Origin: Manduca sexta
Lineage: Eukaryota > Arthropoda > Insecta > Lepidoptera > Sphingidae
Direction: 5' to 3'
Length of the DNA stretch: 64,000 bases
Assembly (NCBI RefSeq): GCF_014839805.1
Contig: NC_051119.1
Coordinates: forward strand, 2,225,245 to 2,289,244
Below are positions 35,149 to 47,300 of the stretch, piece after piece. The translations under genes and the position numbers were made by a program. Below the pieces are notes generated by a model, which was not told the origin of the DNA, ran no database searches, and saw only the letters and a program-made list of their open reading frames with translations. The stretch's first letter is position 1. Every line of letters begins with the position of its first letter.

Positions 35149-35399
35149 GCCACGAGTCGCGACATCAAAAGCTTTCAAACAAACGCACCGCCGTTTCCTG
35201 GAATAGTTCACATTCGTTATGGTTATATTAAATAAGCCTTAATATTTACTTGGAACTTTTACTATTGGAATTAGAATTCGATAAATGTGATAGATGAAGG
35301 CAAATTATTTTTAGTTTACAAGAGGGCTTATAGAGTATATTGGCTGAACCGATGGTATGCTGAAGTAGGCACGAAAACCTATAGACTTTAGACGTTCGC

Positions 35400-35685
35400 A
35401 AACTTTTTTTTCTCATAGACCATTTTTAAAATATTGCTGGTCTCGGTGGACCCTCTACAGCTAATTGTCTACCATATTCCCCAGAATATGCAAGTTATAA
35501 AGAACAATACTGAAAACTACTGAAGTGATTTTTAAAAAAATCTATGGGATCAGTCTGGAGCTATATTCTTTCGAATAAAAAAAAAATCTAAATCGGTTCG
35601 TAAATGACCGAGTTCTGTAACAAACAAAAAAAAAAACACGTCGAATAGACAACTTCCTTTTTTGAAGTCGGTTAAAAAATTATTT
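35400..35685. repeat. Repeat J fragment
   Basis: It ends CTTCCTTTTTTGAAGTCGGT, TAAAA, the same terminus seen inverted at 43,907 and direct at 44,630-44,656. Inside are AAATCGGTTCGTAAATGACC and GAGTTCTGTAAC, typical of this lepidopteran repeat. Confidence 0.6.
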
Positions 35686-35756
35686 ATTATAATTACAATT
35701 GATAAATATAAAATTACATGACCTTGTGTATTCTTTACTAATTATTATCGATCGCT

Positions 35757-35930
35757 TTAACGATGAAGGAAAACATCGTGAGAGAATTTAGAAACCTTGA
35801 GTACCAATTTACAAATCCATAAGAATTCCGAGGGTGTGTGAAGTCTGCCCGCACTAGGCCAGCGTGGTGGACTAAGACCTACACCCTCTTAGTAGAGGCC
35901 TGTACTTAGCAGTAAGACTGTATATTATGC
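35757..35930 (+). repeat. SINE-C, 5'-truncated
   Basis: It starts at AACGATGAAGGAAAACATCG and ends near AGTAAGACTGTATATTATGC. The tRNA-like head is missing. Confidence 0.8.
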
Positions 35931-35936
35931 TGGTAT

Positions 35937-36075
35937 CCATCATCATCAGCCGCAGGATGCCCACTGCTGAACATTGGCTTTCCCCAAAGATTTCCAGATC
36001 GATCTATTGTAAGCGGCCCACCTCCAGCGACCTCCTGCGAATTTTATGAGGTCATCAGTCCACCTCGTGGTAATA
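35937..36075. repeat. Dispersed repeat P, copy 3
   Basis: It reads CATCATCAGCCGCAGGATGC, CTGCTGAACATTGGCTTTCC and CCAAAGATTTCCAGATC, and lies directly after a SINE-C. Confidence 0.65.
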
Positions 36076-36084
36076 TTGTATAAT

Positions 36085-36180
36085 TTTATTTTACATTTTG
36101 TACACATGGTATACAGGCGGACTTAATGCCATGGGCATTCTCCCACTCAATCTTGGGGTGGTGTAGAGAGGACCGAGGCA
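36085..36180 (+). repeat. Dispersed repeat N, copy 2
   Basis: It is the inverse of 6,238-6,335 (ACACATGGTATACAGGCGGA). Open frames on both strands here have no recognisable domain. Confidence 0.6.
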
Positions 36181-36319
36181 GGTGTATAATAAAAGAATAT
36201 TGTATATCATGGGTTGGTATTCTTAGCCAGGAATGCAACTTTAAACAAGTATGGCGGTCCACCATGAACGATTGTAGTCCAAAGAATTCTCTTTGGGTAA
36301 AGCGTCCCATTGCAGTTTT

Positions 36320-37685
36320 ATTATGCGTGAAATCTCTCGCTATCCGTCGATGCGTCTTTGTATCTACATTGTTGAATGTTTTACGTCAATTTACATACAC
36401 TATTCTTCTATTGTCTTTTTATATAGATTTGTTCTTGTTCCCGCCATTTTGTATTATAGTACTTGACGCGATTTGAGCAAACTAGAATAAAGATTTCCAA
36501 GATATTTTGGAGTTAAAATTTTACTTTTTATTTACTAATCTAAGAATTTAATTTGAGATAATTTATCACACTGCTAATTTTGGCGAAATATCGAATATAT
36601 CCTAGGGTAAGCGATATTGAAAGCGGACAATGCTTTTTACTTTCAGTGAAGTACTTATTTGATTTAAAATTATTTATTAAATATTCCTTCGCGGTTTCTG
36701 TTTAGTTTATTAACTACTTAAGTGAATGCCAAATTAGGTGGAACGTTTTATGGCGAAAAGCGAGTCCACACGGCAATTAGACACCGTTTACGTTAAAGGT
36801 ATTGATTATCGTCTTAACTCAAACTTAAACCAGTTCGTTTCGAAATTCATAGAAGGTTTAGCGGGTATAGTTCGCTTTCGCTTTGTCGATAATTCGCTTC
36901 CTTTTATCTTTGTGGTAAAGCATTTTCGGTATTCAATAAATCACTGATTCATAAGTGCTATCGTTGTTAAACATGAGGCATTAAATAAATTTGTGAATAT
37001 TTTATTAGAGCATTCAATATTACCTTTTAGATCGAACCGTTATATTAGGCAAATATTTTAAAACCACTTTATTTTTTGATATAAAAATAATTACATTACT
37101 GATATAATCTAAATTGTAAGTGTTTACTACAAGCTCATATCAGGAACTAGGATTCCACCTGACAATGCATAATTCCGTAATGAAAAGTATCCCATGACAA
37201 TGATATTTTTATCATTATAAAAATATAACGTTTTCTGCTAAGAAATATAACGACGTATGTTGCTAGGCAAAATAATGACAAACCGTAAACATCATTTAGC
37301 ATGAATTATACTATCAATAAACCGTGCGAAGTACTAACTATTATAAATCCCTATATTATAATATATACCGATAAGTTTATAATTAGTAGGTAAGATTAGA
37401 ATAAGTAAGATTATAATTAGTACTTGAGAATTTAAATCTATGCGCCATTTTCGAAAGCACATTTCGAAAGCACTCCGGGCTAGCCCCGCCACTGATAAGG
37501 CGGCCCTTCACACGGCCGGGTCAATATTGACCCTAGAGATTTTTGTGTAATTGCCGAGCCTTAAATAGTTGTCAGACCGCTTGTGTACACGGCTTTACAT
37601 TATATTACTTAACGGAAACATGGGTAGATGTATTAACTTTTACTTATCTGAGTTTATAAATACGTCATTTTGAAAATTCAATTAT
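36320..37685. other. AT-rich noncoding stretch
   Basis: No gene is seen. A 69-codon frame at 36,738-36,947 lies in unique sequence but has no domain. 37,440-37,560 is GC-richer (CCGGGCTAGCCCCGCCACTG) and may be repeat-derived. Confidence 0.4.
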
Positions 37686-37687
37686 AT

Positions 37688-37860
37688 CGCCGTCTTGGTA
37701 TAGTAGTAGCATAAAGGCTAGTGATAGGGAGGTTCTATATTCGATTCCTAAGTGGAGCAACTCTATGAAATTTTCACTCTTTGTCAATAGTATTTATGGC
37801 ATATTATGTTGTTTGAATCCAGTTATGTAGACTAAATAAATAAAGAAAAACAAAAAAAAA
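37688..37860 (+). repeat. tRNA-like SINE
   Basis: GCCGTCTTGGTATAGTAGTA resembles a tRNA A box and TATTCGATTCCTAAG a B box. The body is AT-rich and ends in AAATAAATAAAG with an A-run. It is not a tRNA gene, because the arms do not pair. Confidence 0.5.
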
Positions 37861-38094
37861 ACCACGATACTGCCGGTTTACTACCACGGCACCCATTTTT
37901 CACTGTGAGTGTTCCGTCGCATGATATGATAACGGTTGAGTCTATCGCCATCACCGTTAGCATCATTATCAGCAGCATGATTCATGAAGTCCACTGCTGA
38001 ACATAGGCCTCCTACCTAAAGATGTTTTAGACTGTTAGCCTATCATTATATCGGCCAATTTTTCAGACTCCTAGACAATATTGAGCAGAAAAGC

Positions 38095-38190
38095 CCATAT
38101 CACTTTGCCCACCTCGGAATTCAAACTCGGGACCTCAGAGCAGTGTCCTTCCGCGTACGCTAAACAGCCGCCCCACCGAGGCAGTCATAA
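38095..38190 (-). repeat. SINE-D fragment
   Basis: On the minus strand GACTGCCTCGGTGGGGCGGC, CTGAGGTCCCGAGTTTGAAT and the following body match the SINE-D head at 11.86 kb. Repeat P scraps precede it at 37,965-38,020. Confidence 0.6.
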
Positions 38191-38199
38191 TATCTCTGT

Positions 38200-39149
38200 T
38201 GTATTTAATGCTATCGATAAATCCTAATACATTCTTTGAAAACTAGCTTCTATTTGTTTAAATCTAGTATTTTTGTCAATATGACATAGAATCTAGAAAA
38301 TCCTCACTTTCCCCAGAGATCGGCACTAAAATATTAAAAAGCTCTACGTCAACATGCAAGCACTTTTCATTGATTTGAATTTTTCCACTCCAGTTATTAA
38401 TCTGTTGAAACAGTTTTTTCTTTTTCCCTTTTTTCAAATATGGAATTCCACGAACTAAAGAGTGAATTGGTCTAGGTTTTTTGTAACTAAGCTTTCGATC
38501 TGTTAGTAAAAGATTTAGACTATTAATCAGTATTAATATTATTTTTTAAATTTTTTTTAATATATAAGTCTAGAGGCTTTTAATCCACAATATTATGCCA
38601 GCCTCATTTTATCATAAAACTAATTTAAAAGAAAAGGAAACACTTTATGTTCTATTAAAATATCAATACTTTGCAGAGCTTAATTGAAAGTGTTGTTTCT
38701 TTTTATATAAGACCTCGTTTTTCAGTTAAACATCTGCTTATTTCATCATTATAATTGGATCAAAATTCTCTTTAAGAATTTGGTAAGGACATGAAATCTA
38801 TCAACTCGCATTAGCCTTGTAAGACATTACAAATCTTACTTAATGAGCCTATATTATAACCGAAAGTAATTAATATACAATATCAAACACTCATACTCCA
38901 AACAACTTGAGATAACTAAAGAACTAGTCCTTTAAATGTTTCCCCAACAATTATCATTTGCAAATGAATAGTGTACAAGACATACAATCCTGTTCTATTT
39001 GAAGACAGCACTTGAATAATGACGCAGTTCCTGGCAAACAATAAACACAGGATGGTTAAGAAACAAACATGGCTAATTTGCTTGTTTTCCTACTCAGCAA
39101 CGCTGAAGAGTTCCGCGTAACAATATAACAATGTTAAAAGCCCAGCTTA
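38200..39149. other. AT-rich noncoding stretch
   Basis: No repeat partner and no coding signal are seen. It lies directly upstream of the GC-richer candidate promoter block. Confidence 0.4.
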
Positions 39150-39672
39150 GCGCGTAAGTACTTCCAACAATGGTGAATAAGGCAATTAAAAGTCGAGACG
39201 TCCGTTCCCCGCGAGCTCCTCCACTCAAATGCGTAATGACACTCGAAGAAAACAAAACTCGCTTACCTACCCCGCGCTTTTGTTCTATTTTTGAAAAAAT
39301 ATTTCTCTATTCAAAAAGCGGCCAATGCGAAGCTGCCTCGGCACAGTACGTTGATTGGCCGACGACCTAAGTGCAAGTGGAAATAAAAAGTGCTCTCGTA
39401 AATGAGCCGTGTTGTCCCTTTCGGTTATGCGTTATGTGTGTATGTTTGTCTCGCTCTGTTTTTCGTTTTAATTGCAAGCACGAGAGGATTTGTAAAGGGT
39501 TGCGGGACCTTGAGTGTTGCACGTGCAGGAGGCTGGCATTCAACAACATGTTTGAATGGAAGGGATGACGTGATGCAAGATGGGGGTATGTTAATAATCT
39601 TGTACTGCCGCGGGACGGTTAATGGGGCTTGCGACATTATGCAAATAGTTTTAATTAGTTTTAAAAAATAGT
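39150..39672 (+). promoter_or_regulatory. Candidate WntA promoter / first exon or enhancer
   Basis: This is a 500-bp unique block, clearly GC-richer than its flanks, 1.5-2 kb upstream of the first visible WntA exon. CCAAT occurs at 39,322-39,326 and its inverse ATTGG at 39,354-39,358. An ATG at 39,402 opens an 89-codon frame whose start, SRVVPFGYALCVYVCLALFF, is hydrophobic like a secretion signal, which the WntA exons lack. However, the WntA exon at 41,182 needs a donor leaving two bases of a codon. The only good one in frame (GTATGT at 39,440) would cut the hydrophobic stretch after 12 codons. I therefore do not join it. Confidence 0.35.
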
Positions 39673-39939
39673 TTTCTGCTTGTTGCGAGATTTTTAATAG
39701 CAAGCTACTTTAAGTTAACATTTTAAGTGGGGCAATTAGTTTACTAGGAACTCTACTGCTTTTAACCGAAGAATTTTCTGCATTGTGTATCTTTGAAGAA
39801 CACTAATGTGAATAGTATTGGACATAATGAGACAGTAGCTTATATCTTAGCAACGAATGTTTTGAAGTACCAAGCAGTAGTTGATGGTTCAAAGTTCATT
39901 AATTATTATATATCGGTGGAAGTTTATTATCAGGTGCAA

Positions 39940-40065
39940 TGCCCGACTCTATTAGTCATATAGTCTACTGTTTTTGATTGAGCGACTTGAGAATCGAACC
40001 CATACTCCTCCGCACGCTCATACCAATATTTGAAACATCTTTCTGCATCATGTTCATTCAATCTT
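39940..40065 (-). repeat. tRNA-like SINE fragment
   Basis: On the minus strand GTATGAGCGTGCGGAGGAGT, then a B-box-like GGGTTCGATTCTC, then AAGTCGCTCAATC. The 87-codon frame over it is a product of this repeat. Confidence 0.45.
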
Positions 40066-41181
40066 ATTGTTTTTAAAGGAAAAGTTTTTTTTGTATAAGT
40101 CGTAGATACAATTTGATCGTTAGTCATATTATAATCAATGTGGGGTTGACGCAACAAGTTCTTCATTAAGTATGTTATCGAAAGGACTTGCATTAGTTTT
40201 CATGACCAATCGATAGTGTAGCGTTAATCCCTTTAAGAGGATTTAATATCGGGAAAAAGTAGCAATATCTTCTCAAAATGGCAATAAAATTATAAACTGT
40301 GAACAGTGGTGTTGGTTACATGTTTATTATGCAGTACACGTGTAATTTTAACCTTTACTTATTTATGTGTAACTGTTTTCTGTTCCTTTTGAATAAAAAT
40401 AAATAAATAAAAATAAAATAAAATGTTACTGAATCTAGGATTCGAACCCAAGATGTATTTAATCATAGCTCATACATAAGCTAATAATAATAATATTTAT
40501 TAGTTACCAAAAGACATACATGAAATAGGTACGATAGATAGTTGCTAACTGCACTAGTTAGTTACTCTAACTGTTGCAGTTAACAGCGCCCACCTCCGAA
40601 GGGAACATAGTTAAAAATGATTAAGAACAGGAATAATAATTTCAAGCAAATAAATAGTTAAAATAAATAAATTTAAAGTTGCGTTAATATGTGAAATTGA
40701 ATACAAGACTATTCCTACATTAGGGTATTGGGTGGAAATTCTGACCCACCTACTCGTTAAAATTCACCCAATTATAAATAAAAAAGTCGCCAATCAATAA
40801 CATTAAACGAAGCTGTTGCATGTGTAAAGGCCATCAGGTTGGCAACACTGACAAATCGTCGCGCCAACTTAACAAGCTCTATCCGTTTCCGGTACGCTAT
40901 AAACCTCCTTTAATATTTTTTGCTTAAAGAAATTGTATAAACTTATGTAATTAATGAGTTGATATTAGGTTTTCGGTTTTTGGGTGCCTTCAACTGTCTT
41001 ATTCGTCCTATAGAATGTCGACCAATACTTCAGCGTTAGGTATTTGAAATACTAAACACAAATACCACATATGTATTTGTATTTTACAATTACAAGGAAT
41101 TCAAATACTGGCCAATCATGCTAATAACCTTCCTTCCCCAGGAACAAGTAATTCAAGTACGGGTCATCTTTTCTTCCCCAG
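40066..41181. other. Noncoding DNA 5' of the first visible WntA exon
   Basis: The stretch is AT-rich, with a B-box-like scrap at 40,440 (GGATTCGAACCCAAG). The last 45 bases hold two similar polypyrimidine-AG acceptors, at 41,140-41,141 and 41,180-41,181. Confidence 0.45.
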
Positions 41182-41329
41182 GAACCTGGCAGCGCCGCGG
41201 CCCGCTAGCATCACAGGCAACACTTCCCTGGAGACGGTGACGACGCTTCACAAGGAGAGCTGCCACCGGCTGGAGTACCTCGTCGAGCGGCAGAAGCAGC
41301 TCTGCACGCTCTCCGATAAGATGATACAG
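41182..41329 (+). CDS. WntA, first visible coding exon
   Basis: The acceptor is TTTTCTTCCCCAG and the donor is CAG|GTATTA. The first base completes a codon begun in the unseen upstream exon, and 49 codons follow. The residues include [18 protein letters not shown], the N-terminal Wnt cysteine pair, and end in SDKMIQ. No in-frame ATG lies just upstream, so this is not a first exon. Confidence 0.9.
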
Positions 41330-44300
41330 GTATTACACAATACAATCCGGTTATAGCGACACCGGTTATAACAATGCTTCGGTTTTAAATACCAAGTAGT
41401 GTTAAAAATATCGATAGGCTTATTTACCTACTTTAAAATTATATAATTGATATTACTTTTACGAATAATAATTTTATATAACAATTATTTGTGCTCGTAT
41501 CACCGATGACACTCGATAATATTTTTATAAAAAAGTAAAACAACTGGCAACACGAGTAGTATGAGCGTTAGTCGAGGAAAATAGTCCGTTTGGTAGAAAT
41601 TGTTTTTAAAGTATAACCTCTAATACTGTGAAATAAAATTGTATTTGAAACATCTAAGTGATTCTTCTTTAAAGTTTTAACAGTAGGAGGGTCTCGGCAA
41701 ATACATATCGACGGTTGAAAGGCTAATTAACTTAAGCGACATATTTTTGCAACACTAAGGATCACTTGCACAACCACTCACTAAATATGATTAAAGCTTA
41801 ATTTGTTTTAATCATGTGCTGTCTTCCTCAACTCTTAAAAAGATGACAGTGACAGCATGAAGTTTTAAATGTGTTAACGTTAAATATGTTTAGCAAGCCG
41901 TTGTGCAAGCCAGCCTAACTTTCATATATATTTAAAATCAGCACGTTTTTCTATGTATTTTTAACCTAGATAATTTTTTTCGAAAAACAATGTCGCTAAG
42001 TCAATTAGCCTTTTAACCGTCGATATATAGATAACCCCCTTATTCATAAACGTTATTTATCTAAGGACGGAGCGTTGCTGTGATAACAAGTCTGTTTCTC
42101 AGTGCTGACGGCATGGCAGCCGTCGCAGTGCGTAGACATAGGGCCGTTGTGATTGGCTAATATTGAGATATAACTTTAATCTAGTTGGCTGTCAGATAAA
42201 CAAAGCTGAGAAACAGACTTGTTATCACAGCAATGTTCCGTCCTTAGATAAATAATGTCTATGAATGCGGGCGTAAGAGTACTAATAGTTTATGACGAGT
42301 ATCTATTTAATGTTATAACCGATTTTAACTTAATTTTTCTTTCTAGAGACGAAGTTAAGTTTGTTAAAAATTCAGTCCAGTCCGAGTCGAACTTGCGTAC
42401 CGACGGTTTCGTACACGGTTTCGCCGCTTGCTTCGGTGGCGTTTTTGTATTGTGTGTGCGGTATATTTTCGCTCTGAGGTCTCGGGTTCAAATCCCGGGT
42501 TGGGCAAAGTGACCTCAGTCAATACGAAATCTGAAAGTTTGTGTAATATGAGACAGGCACATCATTATGAGACGGATATTAAGTTCAGCGAAATATGATT
42601 GCATAAAGGCCTCTGCGACATTTGGGGGTCTACACATAAATTTATATATACACGTACAGTCAGCCACAAAAGTAGCTGTACAAATTTAACATTAAATCGT
42701 GTTTAAATAATTGTGGTCTTTTCAACATTCGGTTTTTCTTCACGACAATAAATTTCAAAGGGTTAAATATTTTCCTTTTGCAGTTAATTTGTAGAATCGT
42801 TTTGAATGTGTTCAGCTACTTTTGTTTCCGACTGTACGTATAAATTTCCCTAGATTGGATTAAATGTGACATCGATGTACTCAATAAACCTGCCTATCCC
42901 TAAGGTACAGTCGTGAGTATATTGAATAGGAACAAGTGAAATGGCTTCATGAGAGCCAATTTAATGGTAAGAGTTAACTGGTGACGTTAACTACAGACGC
43001 GCAGTTAATTAAACTTGTCGTAAACATCACATTTATTGCCGGAATCGTTTGTACTTTATGCCGATTTTATTTTGTTCATAAAAACATTAAGGGGACAAGT
43101 TGGCAATGTACGGAGATACAGTATGGTAATATTACACTTCCTTATTTTGTAGTTAGTTAGTTGGTTGTGGAACGGACTGCCGAGACTAATGTCCGCACGT
43201 TCAAATCCCAAAAGGCACACACCTCTGATTTTTCTAAAAAATATGTGTGTATTTGTGAATTATCGCTTGCTTAACGGTGAAGCGAAACATCGTGAGGAAA
43301 TCTGCATACCTTAGAAGTTCTCTATAGGAATTTCGAGGGTGTGTGAAGTCTACCAATCCGCACTAGGCCAACGTTGTGGACTAAGGCCTAACCCTTCTCA
43401 GTGGTTGAGGAAGCCCGTGCCCAGCAGTGAGACAGTATACATATAATAATAATGTAGCTATCTAATGACGGTTAGGATTATTTACCATCAAATGACCCAC
43501 TGTTACGTACATAAATAAAATTGTAATTGCCATACCGTTCTTTCGAAACTGCGCACACCACTTGCGCCGCTCATAAAACGTAAACTTAACGATATCAAAC
43601 TTAATTGAGATTGCAATGTAGATAATAAAGGCATATTGAATTTAACGATTGGCTCAATCTGATTTCCTTAGCGTCGGGTTTAAAAAGTTAATTAACTAAT
43701 TGCGTTCTTATTTTAAATATTCGAAAATCGAAGAGTACTAAAATTATGTACAACGGACATTGGAAAGATTGTCATACAAAAGTTTTGCGCTTATGTGATG
43801 GTTATTCAATCTACACCAATGTAAAATACTTCATAATATATTTCCAAATCGTGATTTTCCCATTTTTAATAGGTATATTAGCATATTTTCTGTATATATG
43901 TTATTTTAACCGACTTCAAAAAAAGGAGGAGGTTATCAATTCGAGGTGATTTTTTTTGTATGTTTGTTACCTCAGAACTCGCTCATTTATGAACCGATTT
44001 GGAAAATTATTTTTTTAATCGAAAGATTGACCTCATGATTGGTCCCATAGAATTGTTTGTATTAATGGATGCTGTGACATCTTGTCGCGCGATCATTTTA
44101 AATAAGACAACGACTTATTACCAATTGGTAATTACTTTTGGAGCACAAATTTGGTTTTGATGTCCCGATTATAACTAACTATGCTCTTTAATGTCTTCGG
44201 TGAAAATGTATCAAAGAGTATCCTTTTAAAATATAAAAATTAAAAAACATTAATATTGTTGCGAAAAGTTGGTTATGTGTTTTGTACACTTCTGAATATA

Positions 44301-47300
44301 TTTTAAGCATGAGTTTGTGGTTTCGTAGTATCTCAAACAACTTTGTCCTACTTTAATTGGGATCGACGTAATTTTTTTCAAAACCCAGTATTACTTAAGT
44401 TAAGAATCGAATTCCGAATCGTCATTCCGTTATTCAATTCCGAACCTATCCGGAAGTATAAGCATTTTTTATTATTTGAAAGATCAAATAATAAAAGAAT
44501 TTTCCAAATTGATTAATAACAATAAATCGATAATGACTGAGTTCTAAGTTAATAAGTATAAAAAAAAATGCACATTAAATTATGAATCTACTCCTTTTTT
44601 TCAATTGGTTAATAAATCACGTCTTATTAAGAACCTCCTTTTTTGAAGTCGGTTAAGTATAGCGTTTATATTGTATATTTATACTAGCGACCCACCTCGC
44701 TTCGCGCGGTTAGCCGATAGAGTTGCCAACCGTACTATAATATTGTACTATACAGGGTTATTTTGACATTGCTTTACTAAATGAAATCACATACTCGACT
44801 TTACCTTTGCTGACACTGTGCTAATAATTATCCATTAGTAACTAATATTTTCACGAAAAATCCAGGTTCTAGTTTTCTGAAATTTGATAATTTTGTAGTT
44901 TAATGAGAATATGGCGTGTGCGTGGGTGTATTTCTGACTGAAAGTATGATGTTGCCACTGCAACAAATTCTCTTAGTAGTAGTGGCTTTGAGGCGCGTAA
45001 AATGACTTTTATTAACATTTTTTTCGAAACTTACACTTTTGTATTTTACAACTACGGCACAAGTAACTTATTGTAAAGTATTATTTCCAATTAGATAAGT
45101 ATGTGGTTTCATTTAGTAACACGATGTCAAAATGACTGTATTTTGGGTTTGCGTACTATATACTGTTGAATACATATATGATACGTGGTTGTTCCTCAGG
45201 TCCTCCAGACAGGCGCGCAGCAGGCGGTGGAGGAGTGCCAGCATCAGTTCCGCCACAGCCGGTGGAACTGCAGCACCGTGGAGAACGCCACCGACATATT
45301 CGGCGGAGTGCTCAAATACAGTGAGTTCAACATCCAGCATATACAGCCTGTGGCATTCAGTCTGCATGTATACCATTTATTTCCGAAATGAAAAATAAAA
45401 AAAAAAGTTATAATCATTAGAAAATCAGACCGATGCAGGGGCCGTGCTGTTGCCTAACGTCTTTAATTTTCGTAATTTATTAAGATATTTTTAATATTAC
45501 AGCTATAGTGTCCAATATGAAATGTTTGCAGTTATATAAGCGACTTACATAATTGGGAGAAATAATTCAATATTCTCATGTAAGTACCTTGACTTATCAT
45601 AAGTGCAAATATTCGCCTATGTGATGATTAAAGCATATCTATATATATAAAAATGAATCCCTGTTTCCTCTGTCAGGAGAAGGATCTTAGGAAAGAAAAA
45701 ATTCAAAAAATTGCACAGTATATTAGAAAATTTAAGAAAACTTAACGAAAATATTAGTTTTATATAACTGTCAATTGTTTGAAATAACTGTCAGCGATTG
45801 ACAGAATGCGCGCTGCAAATTCATAGTTAAGACGGGACGTCTGTCGGGTCAACTAGTATAAAATGTTTCCAATATAAAAAGCGATTTAATTGGGAGAAAT
45901 TATTATTATTTATAATTATAATTAAATACTCTCATGTACCTTGACTGATCATAAGTGCAACTATGTTAGCCTGCGTGATGATTAAAGCATTTTATTTTTT
46001 AACAATAAAGTTTACGCATTAAGACAACAAATCTACTCACACATACTTAGAAATGATTTCGAAACCGTACTTAAAAACATGCGCACCCCATAACGCTTTG
46101 TCACACATGCTCGCTATAAAACTGCTTCCAAATGTCTTAACAATCCGCTGTTCTAATTAACAATTTAAACAAATCAAAAATATCATAAAGTTCAAAAGGA
46201 TGCCACATGTTCTTTGAAGTTAGTGAATGCTGCGCCGACCATTCGTCAACAAATGTTTACTAAATACCCAAATTAGTTATAAGTACTGGCTTTAAAGTAA
46301 GGATATATGCTTGCGCCTTCGTTTGTCCATATCCATTTTCCAGATAAATGCTTATAGCATGGAGGCGTAATGTAGTTTTCTATTGGTGGAAGAAGTTTCC
46401 AGAATCGGAATAGTAGTTAAAGATTAACGAGTAATAAAAATAAAGAATATCGTCAGATTTATGTAACGGTATAGCAAATTGGATTACTAGGTTTTGTTTT
46501 CGAAATAAAGCTTCAACTGTATGTTTCCGAGGCAAAAGTAAAATGATATCCAGGATACAGCCTATCTGTGTGCCAAATTTCATCAAAATCCATTTAGCGG
46601 TTTCTATTCTCTGCGTTTTCTAACAAATATTCAAAAAAAATTACAATCTTTCGTGGTTTTAATATTGAATAAGATTAGTAAGGTGAAAAAAATTACGTGG
46701 GTATATTGAGTCTTGGTTTGGTTTGTAAAGTTTGATTTACATTAGACAAGTTACTCGCATGACACATGCAAGATTATTATAAAACTATTCAAGAGCACTA
46801 TGCTGCCATATGGAATTGTGATGTTCAAGTGTTTCTGGGTATGACGACACTAGGTTCTTGTAGTATCGTCCATATAAAATATCAAATACATATAAGTATA
46901 TAATGTAACTTATAAACACTCAACTGGGTTTTGTTGATGGCAGAATATATTTTATATCCGCCCGCGACTACTGTACATAAGGTGTTAAAACCCGCCATAG
47001 TAGCCCACGTATGTGTGTCACGTTACGGGATCAGCCGGCATAATTATGTCGACTGTCGAGGGCTAATCATCTCTCGTCAGTCAACATTCTATTGGACTCC
47101 ACTCCACTTACCATCAGGTGCAGTGGAGTCACTTAACCGAATCCGTATAAAAAAACTCAGATAAATCTAGTTTTGGGATAGTAATTCGGCGCTATCGTTC
47201 CAGTGATTTAGCTGGTTGATAAAAACTTTTCATTTGAAGATAGATTTATTATATTAATACTTCATCTAATGTCTTATCATCATCATCCAATGTCTCAGAG

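Noticed and set aside
36086..36476. 74- and 116-codon frames as a gene
   Set aside because: They partly overlap dispersed repeat N and have no domain or splice context.
39367..39703. Four overlapping frames, two per strand, near 39.5 kb as small genes
   Set aside because: None shows a domain. Only the one starting at 39,402 is of interest, as a possible signal sequence, and it is reported as a hypothesis only.
42470..42510. tRNA gene suggested by the intact B box GGTTCAAATCC
   Set aside because: No cloverleaf pairing is seen, and the sequence continues into a SINE body. It is a tRNA-derived SINE.
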